From NCBI GenBank assembly GCA_002298925.1, contig DBMM01000104.1:1-23104 (forward strand): a stretch of DNA of 23,104 bases, written 5' to 3'. The notes beneath the pieces were generated by a model, which saw nothing but the letters and a program-made list of their open reading frames with translations, did not search any database and was not told the DNA's origin. Made by a program: the position numbers and the translations under genes. Every line of letters starts with the position of its first letter. Positions within the stretch are counted from its first letter, which is position 1. This stretch comes from Geobacter sp. UBA698 (GTDB taxonomy: Bacteria; Desulfobacterota; Desulfuromonadia; Geobacterales; Pseudopelobacteraceae). Positions 1 through 7,347 of this stretch are shown here, in pieces.

Positions 1-18
1 TGAGGGGGTCAAACGCTG

Positions 19-477
19 ATGAATGATATCCAAAACCCTCTCAAACGCTGGCGGTTCAGTCACCCGGGGGCATTTGCGGGGCATTGCGCTGCCATAAAGC
101 TGGCAAGCCTGCTGGTGCTGGCGCTGATCGGCTGGCTTGACTATATCACCGGCTATGAATTCGGTTTCTTCATATTTTATTTCATTCCGGTTGCCATCGC
201 TGCCTGGTATTGCGGCCGCTGGTCAGGTATCGAGATTGCAGTCGGCTCCGCCATAGTCTGGTATCTGTCCGACAAATATACCCATCACCCCTATTCGCAC
301 TCCTACTTCATCTACTGGGAGATGTTCATGCGCATGATCTCATTTCTCACCACAGCCATGACCCTTTCCCGCATCAGGGAAATGGTTCTGAATGAGGAAC
401 GCATGCTGGCCGAGCTCTTGTCTGTCAGGCAGGAACTGGACCGGATCAGAAATGTTTCCGATGATGGGATGCAATGA
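19..477 (+). CDS. small integral membrane protein, sensor-like
   Basis: A 152-residue protein that I do not recognise as a named family. It has hydrophobic segments at about residues 25-40, 45-65 and 70-85 and a further one near 100-117, then a short charged, coiled-coil-like tail rich in Glu, Arg and Leu. The pattern LDYITGYEFGFFIFYFIPV followed by a Gly/Trp-rich loop resembles the N-terminal membrane domain of some sensor kinases and diguanylate cyclases, but no kinase or GGDEF domain follows; the frame stops soon after the coiled coil. A G-rich ribosome-binding stretch lies about 10 bases before the ATG. It may be an orphan sensory membrane module or the last gene of an operon entering from the left. 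The function is unknown; that it is a real membrane protein is fairly certain. Confidence 0.7.
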   Translation: MNDIQNPLKRWRFSHPGAFAGHCAAIKLASLLVLALIGWLDYITGYEFGFFIFYFIPVAIAAWYCGRWSGIEIAVGSAIVWYLSDKYTHHPYSHSYFIYWEMFMRMISFLTTAMTLSRIREMVLNEERMLAELLSVRQELDRIRNVSDDGMQ

Positions 478-742
478 TCCCTTGAAGACATGCCGGCGGT
501 TTCAAGGCCGTCTTGGTTCCGCTGGCCTGCAACGGGCCATCGGGATTTCACATTTGTTCATCATAGCCGCTGGCCGACGTAATCTTTTACTTGCTTCCAG
601 GTAGGAATGAATCAGATTCCAACTCCCCCCATCGTCCCCCATAGCAATAGTCACAACCATGTCCGAAAATGGCGAGCGCAGATATCCCGCGGCATGCTAT
701 GCTCTGATTGTCGGAGCCAAAACCCGCTGAAAGGGGCAGGGT

Positions 743-2209
743 ATGCTGCTGGACCTCTCAAACTGTTATAATGCTCTGCAGGCACGTGATTCGCGCTTTG
801 ACGGGCGCTTCTTTTTTGGTGTCGCCTCCACCGGCATATACTGCCGGCCGGTGTGCCGCGCCAGGACCCCGAAAGCTGAAAACTGTTCCTTTTATGCCAG
901 CGCCTCCGCGGCTGAGGCGGCCGGTTTTCGTCCCTGTCTGCGCTGCCGGCCCGAACTGGCGCCTGGGGTGGCCCGGGTGGATGCAGAGGCGCGGCTGGCA
1001 CGGCTGGCGTCAGAGCGGATCGAGGCGGACGGTTTGTCGGATCAGACCATCGCGGGACTGGCGGATTCACTGGGCATTTCCGACCGTCATCTGCGGCGGG
1101 TGTTTGTTCGCGAGTACGGGGTCGCACCCATAGCCTGGCTCCAGACCCAGCGCTTGCTGATCGCTAAACAGCTGCTGACCGAGACTTCGCTGCCTGTCAT
1201 GCAGGTGGCCATGGATGCCGGATTCGGCAGTGTCAGGCGTCTGAATGCCCTTTTCCGTCATAAGTACGCCCTCACACCGGCGGATTTTCGCAGAACAACG
1301 GGAACTGAACATGCGCCGTCCGAATCCATTACGCTGTCGCTGGCCTACCGCCCCCCCTTTGCCTGGGAAACCCTGCTTAAGTTTGTGGGTGAGCGGGCAA
1401 TCCCCGGCGTTGAACACGTTGACTCTTCCCGTTATCGCCGTACCGTGGTGATCACCCGTAAAGGCGCAGCCTGGCGGGGGTGGATCGCGGTTGCCAATTG
1501 CCCGGAGCGGCATATGCTGACAGTCACCCTTTCTGCCTCCCTGTTCCCGGTCGTCAATCAGGTGCTGACTCGGATCCGGTTCCTGTTCGATCTGAATTGC
1601 TCCCCGCACGAGATTCAGGAAAAACTGGGCAGCATGCGGATCGGGGATGACATGCTATTTGAGCCCGGCCTGCGGCTGCCCGGCAGTTTTGATCCGTTTG
1701 AAATGTCGGTACGGGCCATTCTCGGCCAGCAGATCACGGTGCGGGCCGCCCGCACCCTGGCTACGCGCATGGCAACGTATTTGGGGGAACCGCTTCAAAC
1801 TCCCTTCAAGGAATTGAACGTGACATTCCCGACCATCGAGCGGATCTGCGCGTTGGAAGAGCCGATTGAAGACCATTTGGGGCCGCTGGGAGTCATCGCA
1901 ACGCGCGCCCGCTCCATCCGGGCGCTGGCGGAGGCGCTCAGGCAGGGTGTGATCCGCCTGGGTCCGGGAGCCGACCCGGAACGGGAGATGGCCGGTCTGG
2001 CCGCCCTGCCGGGATTCGGCCCCTGGACCGTGCAGTATCTGGCCATGCGGGCATTGGGGTGGCCGGACGCCTTCCCCCACACGGATTACGGCGTAAGAAA
2101 GGCGCTCGGAAATCTGCCTGCCCGGGAGATTCTGGCGCTTGCCCGGAATTGGGCTCCCTGGCGCTCCTATGCCACCCTGAGCCTGTGGAATCATCTTTCT
2201 GCCGATTAA
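743..2209 (+). CDS. alkA: Ada-AlkA fusion: methylphosphotriester-sensing AraC regulator joined to DNA-3-methyladenine glycosylase II
   Basis: A 488-residue fusion. Residues 1-75 form the Ada zinc domain with the four cysteines C34, C38, C65 and C68 spaced as in E. coli Ada, where the first one takes methyl groups from phosphotriesters. Residues about 85-185 form an AraC-type helix-turn-helix. Residues about 195-300 match the AlkA N-terminal domain, and the rest is a helix-hairpin-helix GPD glycosylase with LPGFGPWTVQYLA and the catalytic Asp at D448 in FPHTDYG. The protein should excise alkylated purines and, from family knowledge, activate repair genes once methylated. It lacks the O6-methylguanine methyltransferase domain of E. 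coli Ada; the gene 32 bases downstream supplies that activity. A GGGGCAGGG stretch precedes the ATG. Domain assignment is firm; the regulatory role is inferred. Confidence 0.93.
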   Translation: MLLDLSNCYNALQARDSRFDGRFFFGVASTGIYCRPVCRARTPKAENCSFYASASAAEAAGFRPCLRCRPELAPGVARVDAEARLARLASERIEADGLSDQTIAGLADSLGISDRHLRRVFVREYGVAPIAWLQTQRLLIAKQLLTETSLPVMQVAMDAGFGSVRRLNALFRHKYALTPADFRRTTGTEHAPSESITLSLAYRPPFAWETLLKFVGERAIPGVEHVDSSRYRRTVVITRKGAAWRGWIAVANCPERHMLTVTLSASLFPVVNQVLTRIRFLFDLNCSPHEIQEKLGSMRIGDDMLFEPGLRLPGSFDPFEMSVRAILGQQITVRAARTLATRMATYLGEPLQTPFKELNVTFPTIERICALEEPIEDHLGPLGVIATRARSIRALAEALRQGVIRLGPGADPEREMAGLAALPGFGPWTVQYLAMRALGWPDAFPHTDYGVRKALGNLPAREILALARNWAPWRSYATLSLWNHLSAD

Positions 2210-2241
2210 TTCACTGCTTAAACTTTTAGAGGGGGTCTGCC

Positions 2242-2757
2242 ATGAAGCGTGGCTGCAGTATCCGGACACCGCTGGGTGACATGATTGCGCTGGCGGAGCA
2301 GGATGCCCTGTGCGGGTTGTGGTTCGTCGGCCAGAAACATGCCCCGGAAAATTCAGGGGAGTGGCTGCGGGATCCGGATCATCCGGTTTTCACGGAATTG
2401 CGTCGGCAGCTGGAGGCCTATTTTGCCGGGACGCTGCGTGAGTTCGACCTGGCGCTGGCTCCCCAGGGGACTCCCTTTCAGCTGGCGGTCTGGTCGCTTT
2501 TGCGGGCCATACCGGCCGGGGAGATCACCAGCTACGGCGCCTTGGCCCGGCAGCTGGCAATGCAGCGTGAAGGGCGCCTGCCCGCGGCCCAGGCGGTGGG
2601 GGGCGCCGTGGGGCGTAATCCGATTTCCATTGTGATACCCTGCCACCGTGTGGTGGGGGCAGACGGCTCCCTGACCGGCTACGCCGGAGGGCTCGACCGC
2701 AAAACGGCCCTGCTGGCTCTGGAAAAAGCCGGAATCCTGCCCACTGCGGCTGCCTGA
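2242..2757 (+). CDS. ogt: methylated-DNA--[protein]-cysteine S-methyltransferase
   Basis: A 171-residue suicide repair protein that removes methyl groups from O6-methylguanine and O4-methylthymine by transferring them to its own cysteine. The active-site motif IPCHRVV is present with the acceptor at C134. The upstream helix-turn-helix region reads TPFQLAVWSLLRAIPAGEITSYGALA, a variant of the family consensus with its arginine-finger helix, and the GYAGGLDRKTALLALE end is intact. Length fits the Ogt/MGMT family. It lies 32 bases after the Ada-AlkA gene behind a good GAGGGGG ribosome site, so the two probably form an alkylation-response operon in which the three activities of Ada and AlkA are split across two polypeptides in an unusual way. 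Confidence 0.95.
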   Translation: MKRGCSIRTPLGDMIALAEQDALCGLWFVGQKHAPENSGEWLRDPDHPVFTELRRQLEAYFAGTLREFDLALAPQGTPFQLAVWSLLRAIPAGEITSYGALARQLAMQREGRLPAAQAVGGAVGRNPISIVIPCHRVVGADGSLTGYAGGLDRKTALLALEKAGILPTAAA

Positions 2758-2773
2758 ATAGTTAAACTTTTTC

Positions 2774-2802
2774 TTGACAGCAGGCCTTTCATTAGCTATT
2801 AA
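2774..2802 (+). promoter_or_regulatory. sigma-70-type promoter for the DUF3793 gene
   Basis: A perfect -35 hexamer TTGACA (2774-2779), a 17-base spacer and a -10 hexamer TATTAA (2797-2802) lie directly before the DUF3793 gene. The expected transcription start (about 2809) falls inside the Fur-like operator at 2805-2823, so repressor binding would block initiation. Confidence 0.75.
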
Positions 2803-2804
2803 AT

Positions 2805-2823
2805 GAAAACGGTTATCATTATC
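2805..2823 (+). promoter_or_regulatory. Fur box (iron operator) upstream of the DUF3793 gene
   Basis: The 19 bases GAAAACGGTTATCATTATC match the classical Fur consensus GATAATGATAATCATTATC at 15 of 19 positions; the right half is near-perfect. It lies immediately after a -10 element and before the start codon, where Fur-Fe(II) would repress. Based on sequence match only. Confidence 0.7.
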
Positions 2824-2842
2824 AGTGCAGGGGGGGTGGTCT

Positions 2843-3583
2843 ATGGCCGATACTGGCAAAAGGAGGGCGGAGCGTGTTGATCAGCCGCATGTCGCCCGGC
2901 TTGACACACTCGAAGGTCTTCGGCCGAAGTGGCAGGAACTTTCACGACGTTTTCCCGATGACCGTGACTGTCTGGCCTCGTTCCTGGTGCTGGAAGCGGC
3001 GGAAGTTCTGGAAGGGGTGAAGCCGGCAAACCTGGTGAACGTGGCCAACAAACGGCGCCAGTGCGGAAGAAATCTGTATGCACTCTGGAAAACACACGGC
3101 CCGGCCCTGCTGCGGGGGAGCGGACTGGAGGCCAGGGAACTCGTGGATCGCGGCAATTCCGTGCTTCTGCTCTTGTACCGCTCGGACGCACTCAGGCAGC
3201 TGCTGGCCCGCAAAAGCGTTGCCATCATCCTGCGCAAAGCAGGCTACCGTGAACCGGCCGATCTTGAGAATACTCTGGCTGAGCTGCGGTCACGGCTGAC
3301 GGGAGAGGGTTTCCCCCATGAAATTGGCGTATTTCTCGGCTACCCCCTCAAGGATGTGATCGGCTTCATGGGGTGGGCGCAGCTTCCCTTTACCTGTCAG
3401 GGGCCCTGGAAGATCTTTGGGGATCCCGGCGCGAGTCTCAGGCTGGCTGAACTCCACCGGCACAGTCGCTGCAAGGTGTCACTCCGCTTGTCAGCCAGTG
3501 ACTGTCCCCGCGAATGTCTACAGCTGAAATCGGTTGGGAGCGGTGTCGGCCTGTTATCTGGCGACAGTTTTTATTGTCATTAA
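2843..3583 (+). CDS. DUF3793 family protein, apparently iron-regulated
   Basis: A 246-residue soluble protein that I place in the DUF3793 family. Its recognisable parts are a hydrophobic VLEAAEVLEGVKPANLVNV segment, a central SVAIILRKAGY segment, and the HEIGVFLGYPLKDVIGFMG block followed by a PFTCQGPWKIFGDP segment. No signal peptide or membrane helix is seen. I chose the ATG at 2843, preceded by GGGGGGTGG, over an in-frame GTG at 2825 that would overlap the end of the operator. The biochemical role of DUF3793 is unknown to me; from memory, members in other bacteria occur near flavodoxin or ferrous iron uptake genes. The Fur-like operators before this gene and before the next one suggest a role in iron limitation. 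The C-terminal tail after residue about 205 is less conserved in appearance. Confidence 0.8.
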   Translation: MADTGKRRAERVDQPHVARLDTLEGLRPKWQELSRRFPDDRDCLASFLVLEAAEVLEGVKPANLVNVANKRRQCGRNLYALWKTHGPALLRGSGLEARELVDRGNSVLLLLYRSDALRQLLARKSVAIILRKAGYREPADLENTLAELRSRLTGEGFPHEIGVFLGYPLKDVIGFMGWAQLPFTCQGPWKIFGDPGASLRLAELHRHSRCKVSLRLSASDCPRECLQLKSVGSGVGLLSGDSFYCH

Positions 3584-3605
3584 CATGATAACGAATATCA
3601 ATATC
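3574..3605 (+). promoter_or_regulatory. second Fur box with promoter, upstream of the porin gene
   Basis: The 19 bases GATAACGAATATCAATATC (3587-3605) match the Fur consensus at 15 of 19 positions. They overlap a plausible promoter: TTGTCA at 3574-3579, a 16-base spacer and TATCAA at 3596-3601. The site begins 4 bases after the DUF3793 stop codon and 67 bases before the porin start, so the porin can be controlled separately from the gene before it. Confidence 0.65.
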
Positions 3606-3671
3606 TGATACAGCAAGGCGGCTGACAAACGTCAATCAAGCCGCATATAAACCAGGGAGGGAGAGTAAAAA

Positions 3672-4901
3672 ATGAGATGTATCCTGACGGCAGTAACAGT
3701 TGGTGTTCTCGCAATCGGCAGCACGGTCCACGCGGCAACCATCGAGGAGCTGCAGCAGCAGCTGCAAGAGCTTAACGGCAAAGTGCAGGAGCTGCAGACG
3801 CAGAAGAAGAGTGAGTCAGAGTCAGCTGACGGCGGCTATCTGAAGAAGGTCTGGGGTTCCACCAGGCTCAGCGGCTACGGAGAACTGGAGTATATCTTCA
3901 GGCGCGACAATGGCAACGGCAACGGTGGCAACACGCTCGACCCGCACCGGGTCGTGCTTAACGTCACCTCCGAACTGGCCGACTGGATCGGTTTCAACTC
4001 GGAACTGGAATGGGAGCATGGCGGCAGTGATGGCGGCGCAGACGGCAGCATCTCGGTGGAGCAGGCCTATCTCGATTTCAAGTTTGCGCCGGCGTTCAAC
4101 GTTAAGACCGGTGTCATGCTGAACCCGGTGGGCGCCATCAACCAGAACCATGAACCGGTCAACTTTTACTCGTCTGCCCGTCCGGCTCTGGATACCTACC
4201 TGATTCCGAGCACCTGGCAGGAGATGGGGGTCGGCATTCACGGTGCTCTTCATCCAAAAGTCGATTATCAGCTCATGGCGGTCACCGGCCTCGACGGAAC
4301 TAAATTCGACGGGGAAAAGGGACTGCGCGAAGGGCGCCAGGGGTTCGGCAAGGACAGCAACCGCAACTTCGCCGTGACCGGACGGCTGGACGTACGGCCG
4401 GTCACGAACCTCGCCACCGCTGTCTCGTTTTACTCCGGGAATTCGGCCCCCAGCGGCAGCCCGACGGCCTACACGACTCTGCTGGTTTTTGACGGCAAAT
4501 ATCGCTACAGCGATTTTGAAATCTCCGGAGAATATGCACACGTCTATCAGGACAGGCCAGAAGTGCTCAATACAGAAATCGGTCGGCACATGTCAGGCTA
4601 CTGGGTAGAAGGGGCCTGGCACGCTCTGCCCCAGGCGCTGAAAAAGGGCAAGCTGGCCAATGCCGATGCGGTCCTGTTTGCACGCTATTCGGAGCTTACT
4701 ACCCAGGATGGGGGCGCGGTTGAGGCGAGCAAGACCAGCGGCAGGTTTGACCGCAACTACACAACGGTCGGCGTATCGTTCATGCCGGTACCGTCGGTAG
4801 CCATCAAGGCCGATTACCAGTTTTTCGGCGATCACCGTTCCGGAAGTGAACTGGCGCTGGATAATGACAAGTTTCAGGTTACACTGGGCTTCGTTTTTTA
4901 G
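3672..4901 (+). CDS. outer-membrane beta-barrel porin with N-terminal coiled coil
   Basis: A 409-residue exported protein. Residues 1-21 form a signal peptide ending VHA, with cleavage expected near residue 21. Residues about 23-45 form a short coiled coil (IEELQQQLQELNGKVQELQTQ is typical) as found at the periplasmic trimerisation end of many porins. The remainder alternates short amphipathic strands (RLSGYGELEYIFRR, FNSELEWEHGG, VDYQLMAVTGLDG) and ends in phenylalanine within FQVTLGFVF, as barrel proteins do for BamA recognition. It resembles OprO/OprP-like or general deltaproteobacterial porins; substrate cannot be read from sequence. The Fur-like operator upstream suggests it is made under iron limitation and could pass ferrous iron or small chelates, which is inference. 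A hairpin terminator follows. Confidence 0.85.
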   Translation: MRCILTAVTVGVLAIGSTVHAATIEELQQQLQELNGKVQELQTQKKSESESADGGYLKKVWGSTRLSGYGELEYIFRRDNGNGNGGNTLDPHRVVLNVTSELADWIGFNSELEWEHGGSDGGADGSISVEQAYLDFKFAPAFNVKTGVMLNPVGAINQNHEPVNFYSSARPALDTYLIPSTWQEMGVGIHGALHPKVDYQLMAVTGLDGTKFDGEKGLREGRQGFGKDSNRNFAVTGRLDVRPVTNLATAVSFYSGNSAPSGSPTAYTTLLVFDGKYRYSDFEISGEYAHVYQDRPEVLNTEIGRHMSGYWVEGAWHALPQALKKGKLANADAVLFARYSELTTQDGGAVEASKTSGRFDRNYTTVGVSFMPVPSVAIKADYQFFGDHRSGSELALDNDKFQVTLGFVF

Positions 4902-4918
4902 CAGGACACGCTAATCAG

Positions 4919-4946
4919 GGGACTGGCCGCTCTGGCCGGTCCCTTT
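4919..4946 (+). terminator. rho-independent terminator after the porin gene
   Basis: A 10-bp stem (GGGACTGGCC paired with GGCCGGTCCC, one G-U pair), a 5-base loop GCTCT and a short TTT run, 17 bases after the porin stop codon. The T tract is short, so termination may be partial. Confidence 0.7.
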
Positions 4947-5077
4947 GATATGTGCAGGCGATTTGCCAATCTCCGCCTGCAGCGTTGATGCTCTTTAGGA
5001 CCAGAGGGGGCTGTCAGGAGTGTTTTCGGGGAAAGGCCGGCGCTTAAAAAACAATACCTATTTTGGGGGGAAAAGTT

Positions 5078-5083
5078 TATAAT
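5078..5083 (+). promoter_or_regulatory. possible -10 element for the PilZ-like gene
   Basis: A perfect TATAAT lies in a locally AT-rich stretch 59 bases before the PilZ-like start codon. No good -35 is visible 16-18 bases upstream (TACCTA at best). The rest of the 240-base gap between porin and PilZ genes (4902-5141) holds the porin terminator and nothing else that I can support. Confidence 0.35.
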
Positions 5084-5141
5084 TTAAAAGAAAAGCAACC
5101 AAGTCTACTACATCGGGAAAGGATGTGGATCGGAGGTTGAC

Positions 5142-5411
5142 ATGAGGAACAAGAGGCACGGTTTGCGTGCCAAATGTTTTGAGAAATGTTTGCTTAATCT
5201 CAACGGGGTAAACTATCAGTGCGTTCTTGGCAATATTTCCATCTCCGGTGCAGTGGTCAGCTGCGAGGGGACGGTGCCGGAGGTGAGTCCCGGAAGCTCC
5301 TGCGGTCTGCATCTTTGCAGTAACTTGGCTGTCTGCCCCAAAGAGTACAGGTGCCAGATCACCCGTGTTGCTCCATCCGAAATCGGTCTGAGGTTTGTCA
5401 ATATGAGCTGA
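5142..5411 (+). CDS. small PilZ-domain-like protein
   Basis: An 89-residue single-domain protein. The N-terminal basic stretch RNKRHGLRAKC corresponds to the RxxxR motif and NISISGAVVSC to the D/NxSxxG motif of PilZ domains, which bind cyclic di-GMP; the end (EIGLRFVNMS) resembles the closing strand of the domain. Length is close to the minimal PilZ fold. Aspartate is replaced by asparagine in the second motif, a common variant. The domain has five cysteines beyond the motifs, which is unusual. It starts behind a CGGAGG ribosome site and is a single-gene unit closed by a strong terminator. The c-di-GMP role is a family inference. Confidence 0.7.
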   Translation: MRNKRHGLRAKCFEKCLLNLNGVNYQCVLGNISISGAVVSCEGTVPEVSPGSSCGLHLCSNLAVCPKEYRCQITRVAPSEIGLRFVNMS

Positions 5412-5484
5412 CCGCGATGGTTGTTGCCCTTCAACGGAAGTGAGGACGGGCAGAGGTGGTACTATTTTTTGAAATTGCAGTAAG

Positions 5485-5509
5485 GGGCAGTGATCTGCCC
5501 TATTTTTTT
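5485..5509 (+). terminator. rho-independent terminator after the PilZ-like gene
   Basis: Perfect 6-bp stem GGGCAG/CTGCCC with loop TGAT, then a TATTTTTTT tract. It reads on the plus strand and overlaps the last codons of the convergent cytochrome gene, so one sequence serves both as terminator and as coding end (the T tract is the AAA AAA lysine codons of the cytochrome). Confidence 0.85.
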
Positions 5510-5865
5510 GCTTGCTCGTCCAGAAGACGGTTCAGGAGAACGACAATATCCCGCATCTCTTTCTTGCTGATATCCGCGTTTTTCTTATGAATCATCCTGA
5601 TACCATACGCCTTGACTGTCTGCCGGTCAAAGGGCTGTTTCGTTTCCGGACAGACTCCGGTCAGCACCGCCGTGACCACCATTTCCATGGAATGGCACTG
5701 GGTGCATTTTTTATTCATGGTGTTGAATGTCTGCCTGAGGTCGGGCGGGATAGTCTCGACGTCAAAGTTGAGCGAGTCGCCATTGCCCGCTGTTTTTACA
5801 CGTGCATATGCCGGGTTTGACAGGAACAGCGCCAGAATGCATAAAGCCATGAAAACAGTTTTCAT
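5500..5865 (-). CDS. periplasmic monoheme c-type cytochrome
   Basis: A 121-residue exported protein. Residues 1-21 form a signal peptide (hydrophobic core FMALCILALFL, cleavage likely after AYA). One heme-binding motif, CTQCH, has cysteines 54 and 57 and histidine 58; the sixth heme ligand could be one of the methionines at about 90 or in the SKKEMRDIV helix. Two short helices around the heme and the closing MRDIVVLLNRLLDE helix fit a small class I-like cytochrome. There is an extra cysteine in TGVCPETKQPF. It is convergent with the PilZ-like gene and divergent from the ArsS operon. A weak AAGG ribosome site lies 8 bases before the ATG. The electron partner is unknown. Confidence 0.85.
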   Translation of the reverse strand: MKTVFMALCILALFLSNPAYARVKTAGNGDSLNFDVETIPPDLRQTFNTMNKKCTQCHSMEMVVTAVLTGVCPETKQPFDRQTVKAYGIRMIHKKNADISKKEMRDIVVLLNRLLDEQAKK

Positions 5866-6031
5866 ATGGTTTGCCTTGATTTAAGATGGATTTTGTTTCA
5901 GTCGGGATTTGCTTGTGTCATGTACGGAGAGACTGATAAATAATGCCAATGAATTTACACAATAAATGAACCAAAGTAAAGGCGTCTTGCAGGCGGTTTA
6001 CTATTCGATCTTCAGGGAGCGAGACAACAGA

Positions 6032-6364
6032 ATGCAAAGCTATTATGACCCGGCTGACCTGGCCAAATTCGGCGACATCGGCAAGGACGCTCCCGAGCTG
6101 GCCGGAAAGTTTTTTGACTATTACGGTGCTGTCTTTGCCGAAGGCGCGTTGACCGAGCGGGAAAAAGCTCTGATCGGCCTGGCAGTGGCCCATGCAGTGC
6201 AATGCCCCTACTGCATCGATGCCTACACCCGCAGCAGCCTGGAAAAGGGCTCCAACCTGGAAGAGATGACCGAAGCGGTGCATGTGGCCAGCGCCGTCCG
6301 GGGTGGGGTCGCACTGGTGCACGGCGTGCAGATGCGCAAAATAGCGGAAAAAATATCCCTGTGA
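6032..6364 (+). CDS. AhpD/carboxymuconolactone-decarboxylase-like protein associated with arsenosugar synthesis
   Basis: A 110-residue member of the carboxymuconolactone decarboxylase superfamily. The redox motif CPYC (C58, C61) followed by IDAYTRSSLEKG is the AhpD-type active site, and the segment EGALTEREKALIGLAVAHAVQ before it is typical. The whole protein matches my memory of the peroxidase-like partner of ArsS. I chose ATG 6032 (MQSYYDPADLAKFG, preceded by AGGGAG) because the family starts there; an upstream in-frame ATG at 5966 would add 22 uncharacteristic residues. The stop codon overlaps the arsS start (GTGA), so the two are translationally coupled. It probably handles a thiol or peroxide step tied to the radical SAM enzyme; the exact reaction is not known to me. 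Confidence 0.85.
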   Translation: MQSYYDPADLAKFGDIGKDAPELAGKFFDYYGAVFAEGALTEREKALIGLAVAHAVQCPYCIDAYTRSSLEKGSNLEEMTEAVHVASAVRGGVALVHGVQMRKIAEKISL

Positions 6365-7344
6365 ATTCAGCTGTGATCGAACCTTTCGAAAAAAAACTGG
6401 CGCGCCACGGACTGACACTGGTGCGGGGCAGGACCCGCACCCTGCAGGTCAATCTCGGCTATCTGTGCGATCTGGCCTGCCGGCACTGCCACTTGGAGGC
6501 CGGCCCCCAGCGCAGGGAAGTGATGAGCCTGGCCACCATGGAGGCCGTCATCGCTCTGGCCGGCCGGGCCGCTTTCGAGACCATCGATATCACCGGGGGG
6601 GCGCCGGAACTGGTGCCGCACATCGAATGGCTCGTCCCGCGGCTGGCGGCGCTGACCGAAAGGCTGATCGTGCGCACGAACCTGGTGGCTCTGAGCGATG
6701 AATGCAGAGCCGGACTGCTGCGCTGTTACCGTGACAACGGCGTGGCCCTGGCTGCATCGCTGCCCGCCACCAACGCCTCCCAGACCGATGCCCAGCGCGG
6801 CAGCGGGGTCTGGGAGAAGAGTATCGCAGTGCTGAAAACACTCAACCAGCATGGCTACGGCTGTCCGGACAGCCCGCTGGAGCTGGATCTGGTGGTCAAT
6901 CCGGCCGGCGCCTTTCTGCCGGGCGGCCAGCAGCATGTGGAACGCAAATTCAGGCAGGACCTGGCGCGGCGCGGCATTGTCTTTCACCACCTGTTCACGT
7001 TTGCCAACGTCCCCCTGGGGCGATTCCGCAGCTGGCTGGAGCGGTCCGGCAACCTGGAAGCTTATCTCCACGAGCTGGCGGCGCGCTTCAATCCCCAGGC
7101 TCTCCAGGGCGTGATGTGCCGCTCGCTGATCTCGGTTTCCTGGGACGGCTATCTGCATGACTGCGATTTCAATCTGGCGGCTGGCCTGCACCATGGTCCT
7201 GAACGGAGCCATGTCTCGCAGCTGGGCGGTTTTCCCGCAGAAGGGCTGGCCATAGCAAACGGCGATCACTGCTATGCCTGCACGGCCGGTTCGGGTTTTA
7301 CCTGAACGGGCAGCATGGCGGCCCAGGCCGGGCCGCAGAAATAA
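6361..7344 (+). CDS. arsS: radical SAM protein ArsS, probable selenoprotein (in-frame UGA at 7303-7305 read as Sec)
   Basis: ArsS-type radical SAM enzyme, thought to transfer the 5'-deoxyadenosyl group of S-adenosylmethionine to a methylated arsenical during arsenosugar synthesis. Start is GTG 6361, overlapping the preceding stop. The iron-sulfur motif CxxxCxxC is C36, C40, C43; the family block MCRSLISVSWDGYLHDCDFN lies near residue 260, and HCYACTAGSG has C304 and C307. Conventional reading stops at TGA 7303-7305. At that point homologues continue as CTAGxGSS-(Cys or Sec)-xGAL, and here the frame continues TGSMAAQAGPQK to TAA at 7342-7344. With Sec at residue 315 the protein has 327 residues and ends 3 bases before the next gene. 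A hairpin follows the UGA as a SECIS would. Family call is firm; Sec insertion is strong inference. An annotation ending at 7305 would lose the C-terminal 13 residues. Confidence 0.85.
7303..7336 (+). promoter_or_regulatory. candidate bacterial SECIS element with its UGA codon
   Basis: After the in-frame TGA (7303-7305) there is a perfect 7-bp stem GCGGCCC (7318-7324) / GGGCCGC (7330-7336) closing a 5-base loop AGGCC. The apical loop begins 19 bases after the UGA and has G at its second position. These values agree with the general bacterial SECIS rules as I remember them (loop 16-37 bases from UGA, G in the first two loop positions). The stem has no T tract after it and lies before a start codon 12 bases on, so a terminator is unlikely. 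Confidence 0.65.
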
Positions 7345-7347
7345 AAC

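Noticed and set aside
766..771. Perfect TATAAT inside the first codons of the Ada-AlkA gene
   Set aside because: It lies within the conserved start of the Ada domain (Cys-Tyr-Asn codons) and has no -35 partner; chance match.
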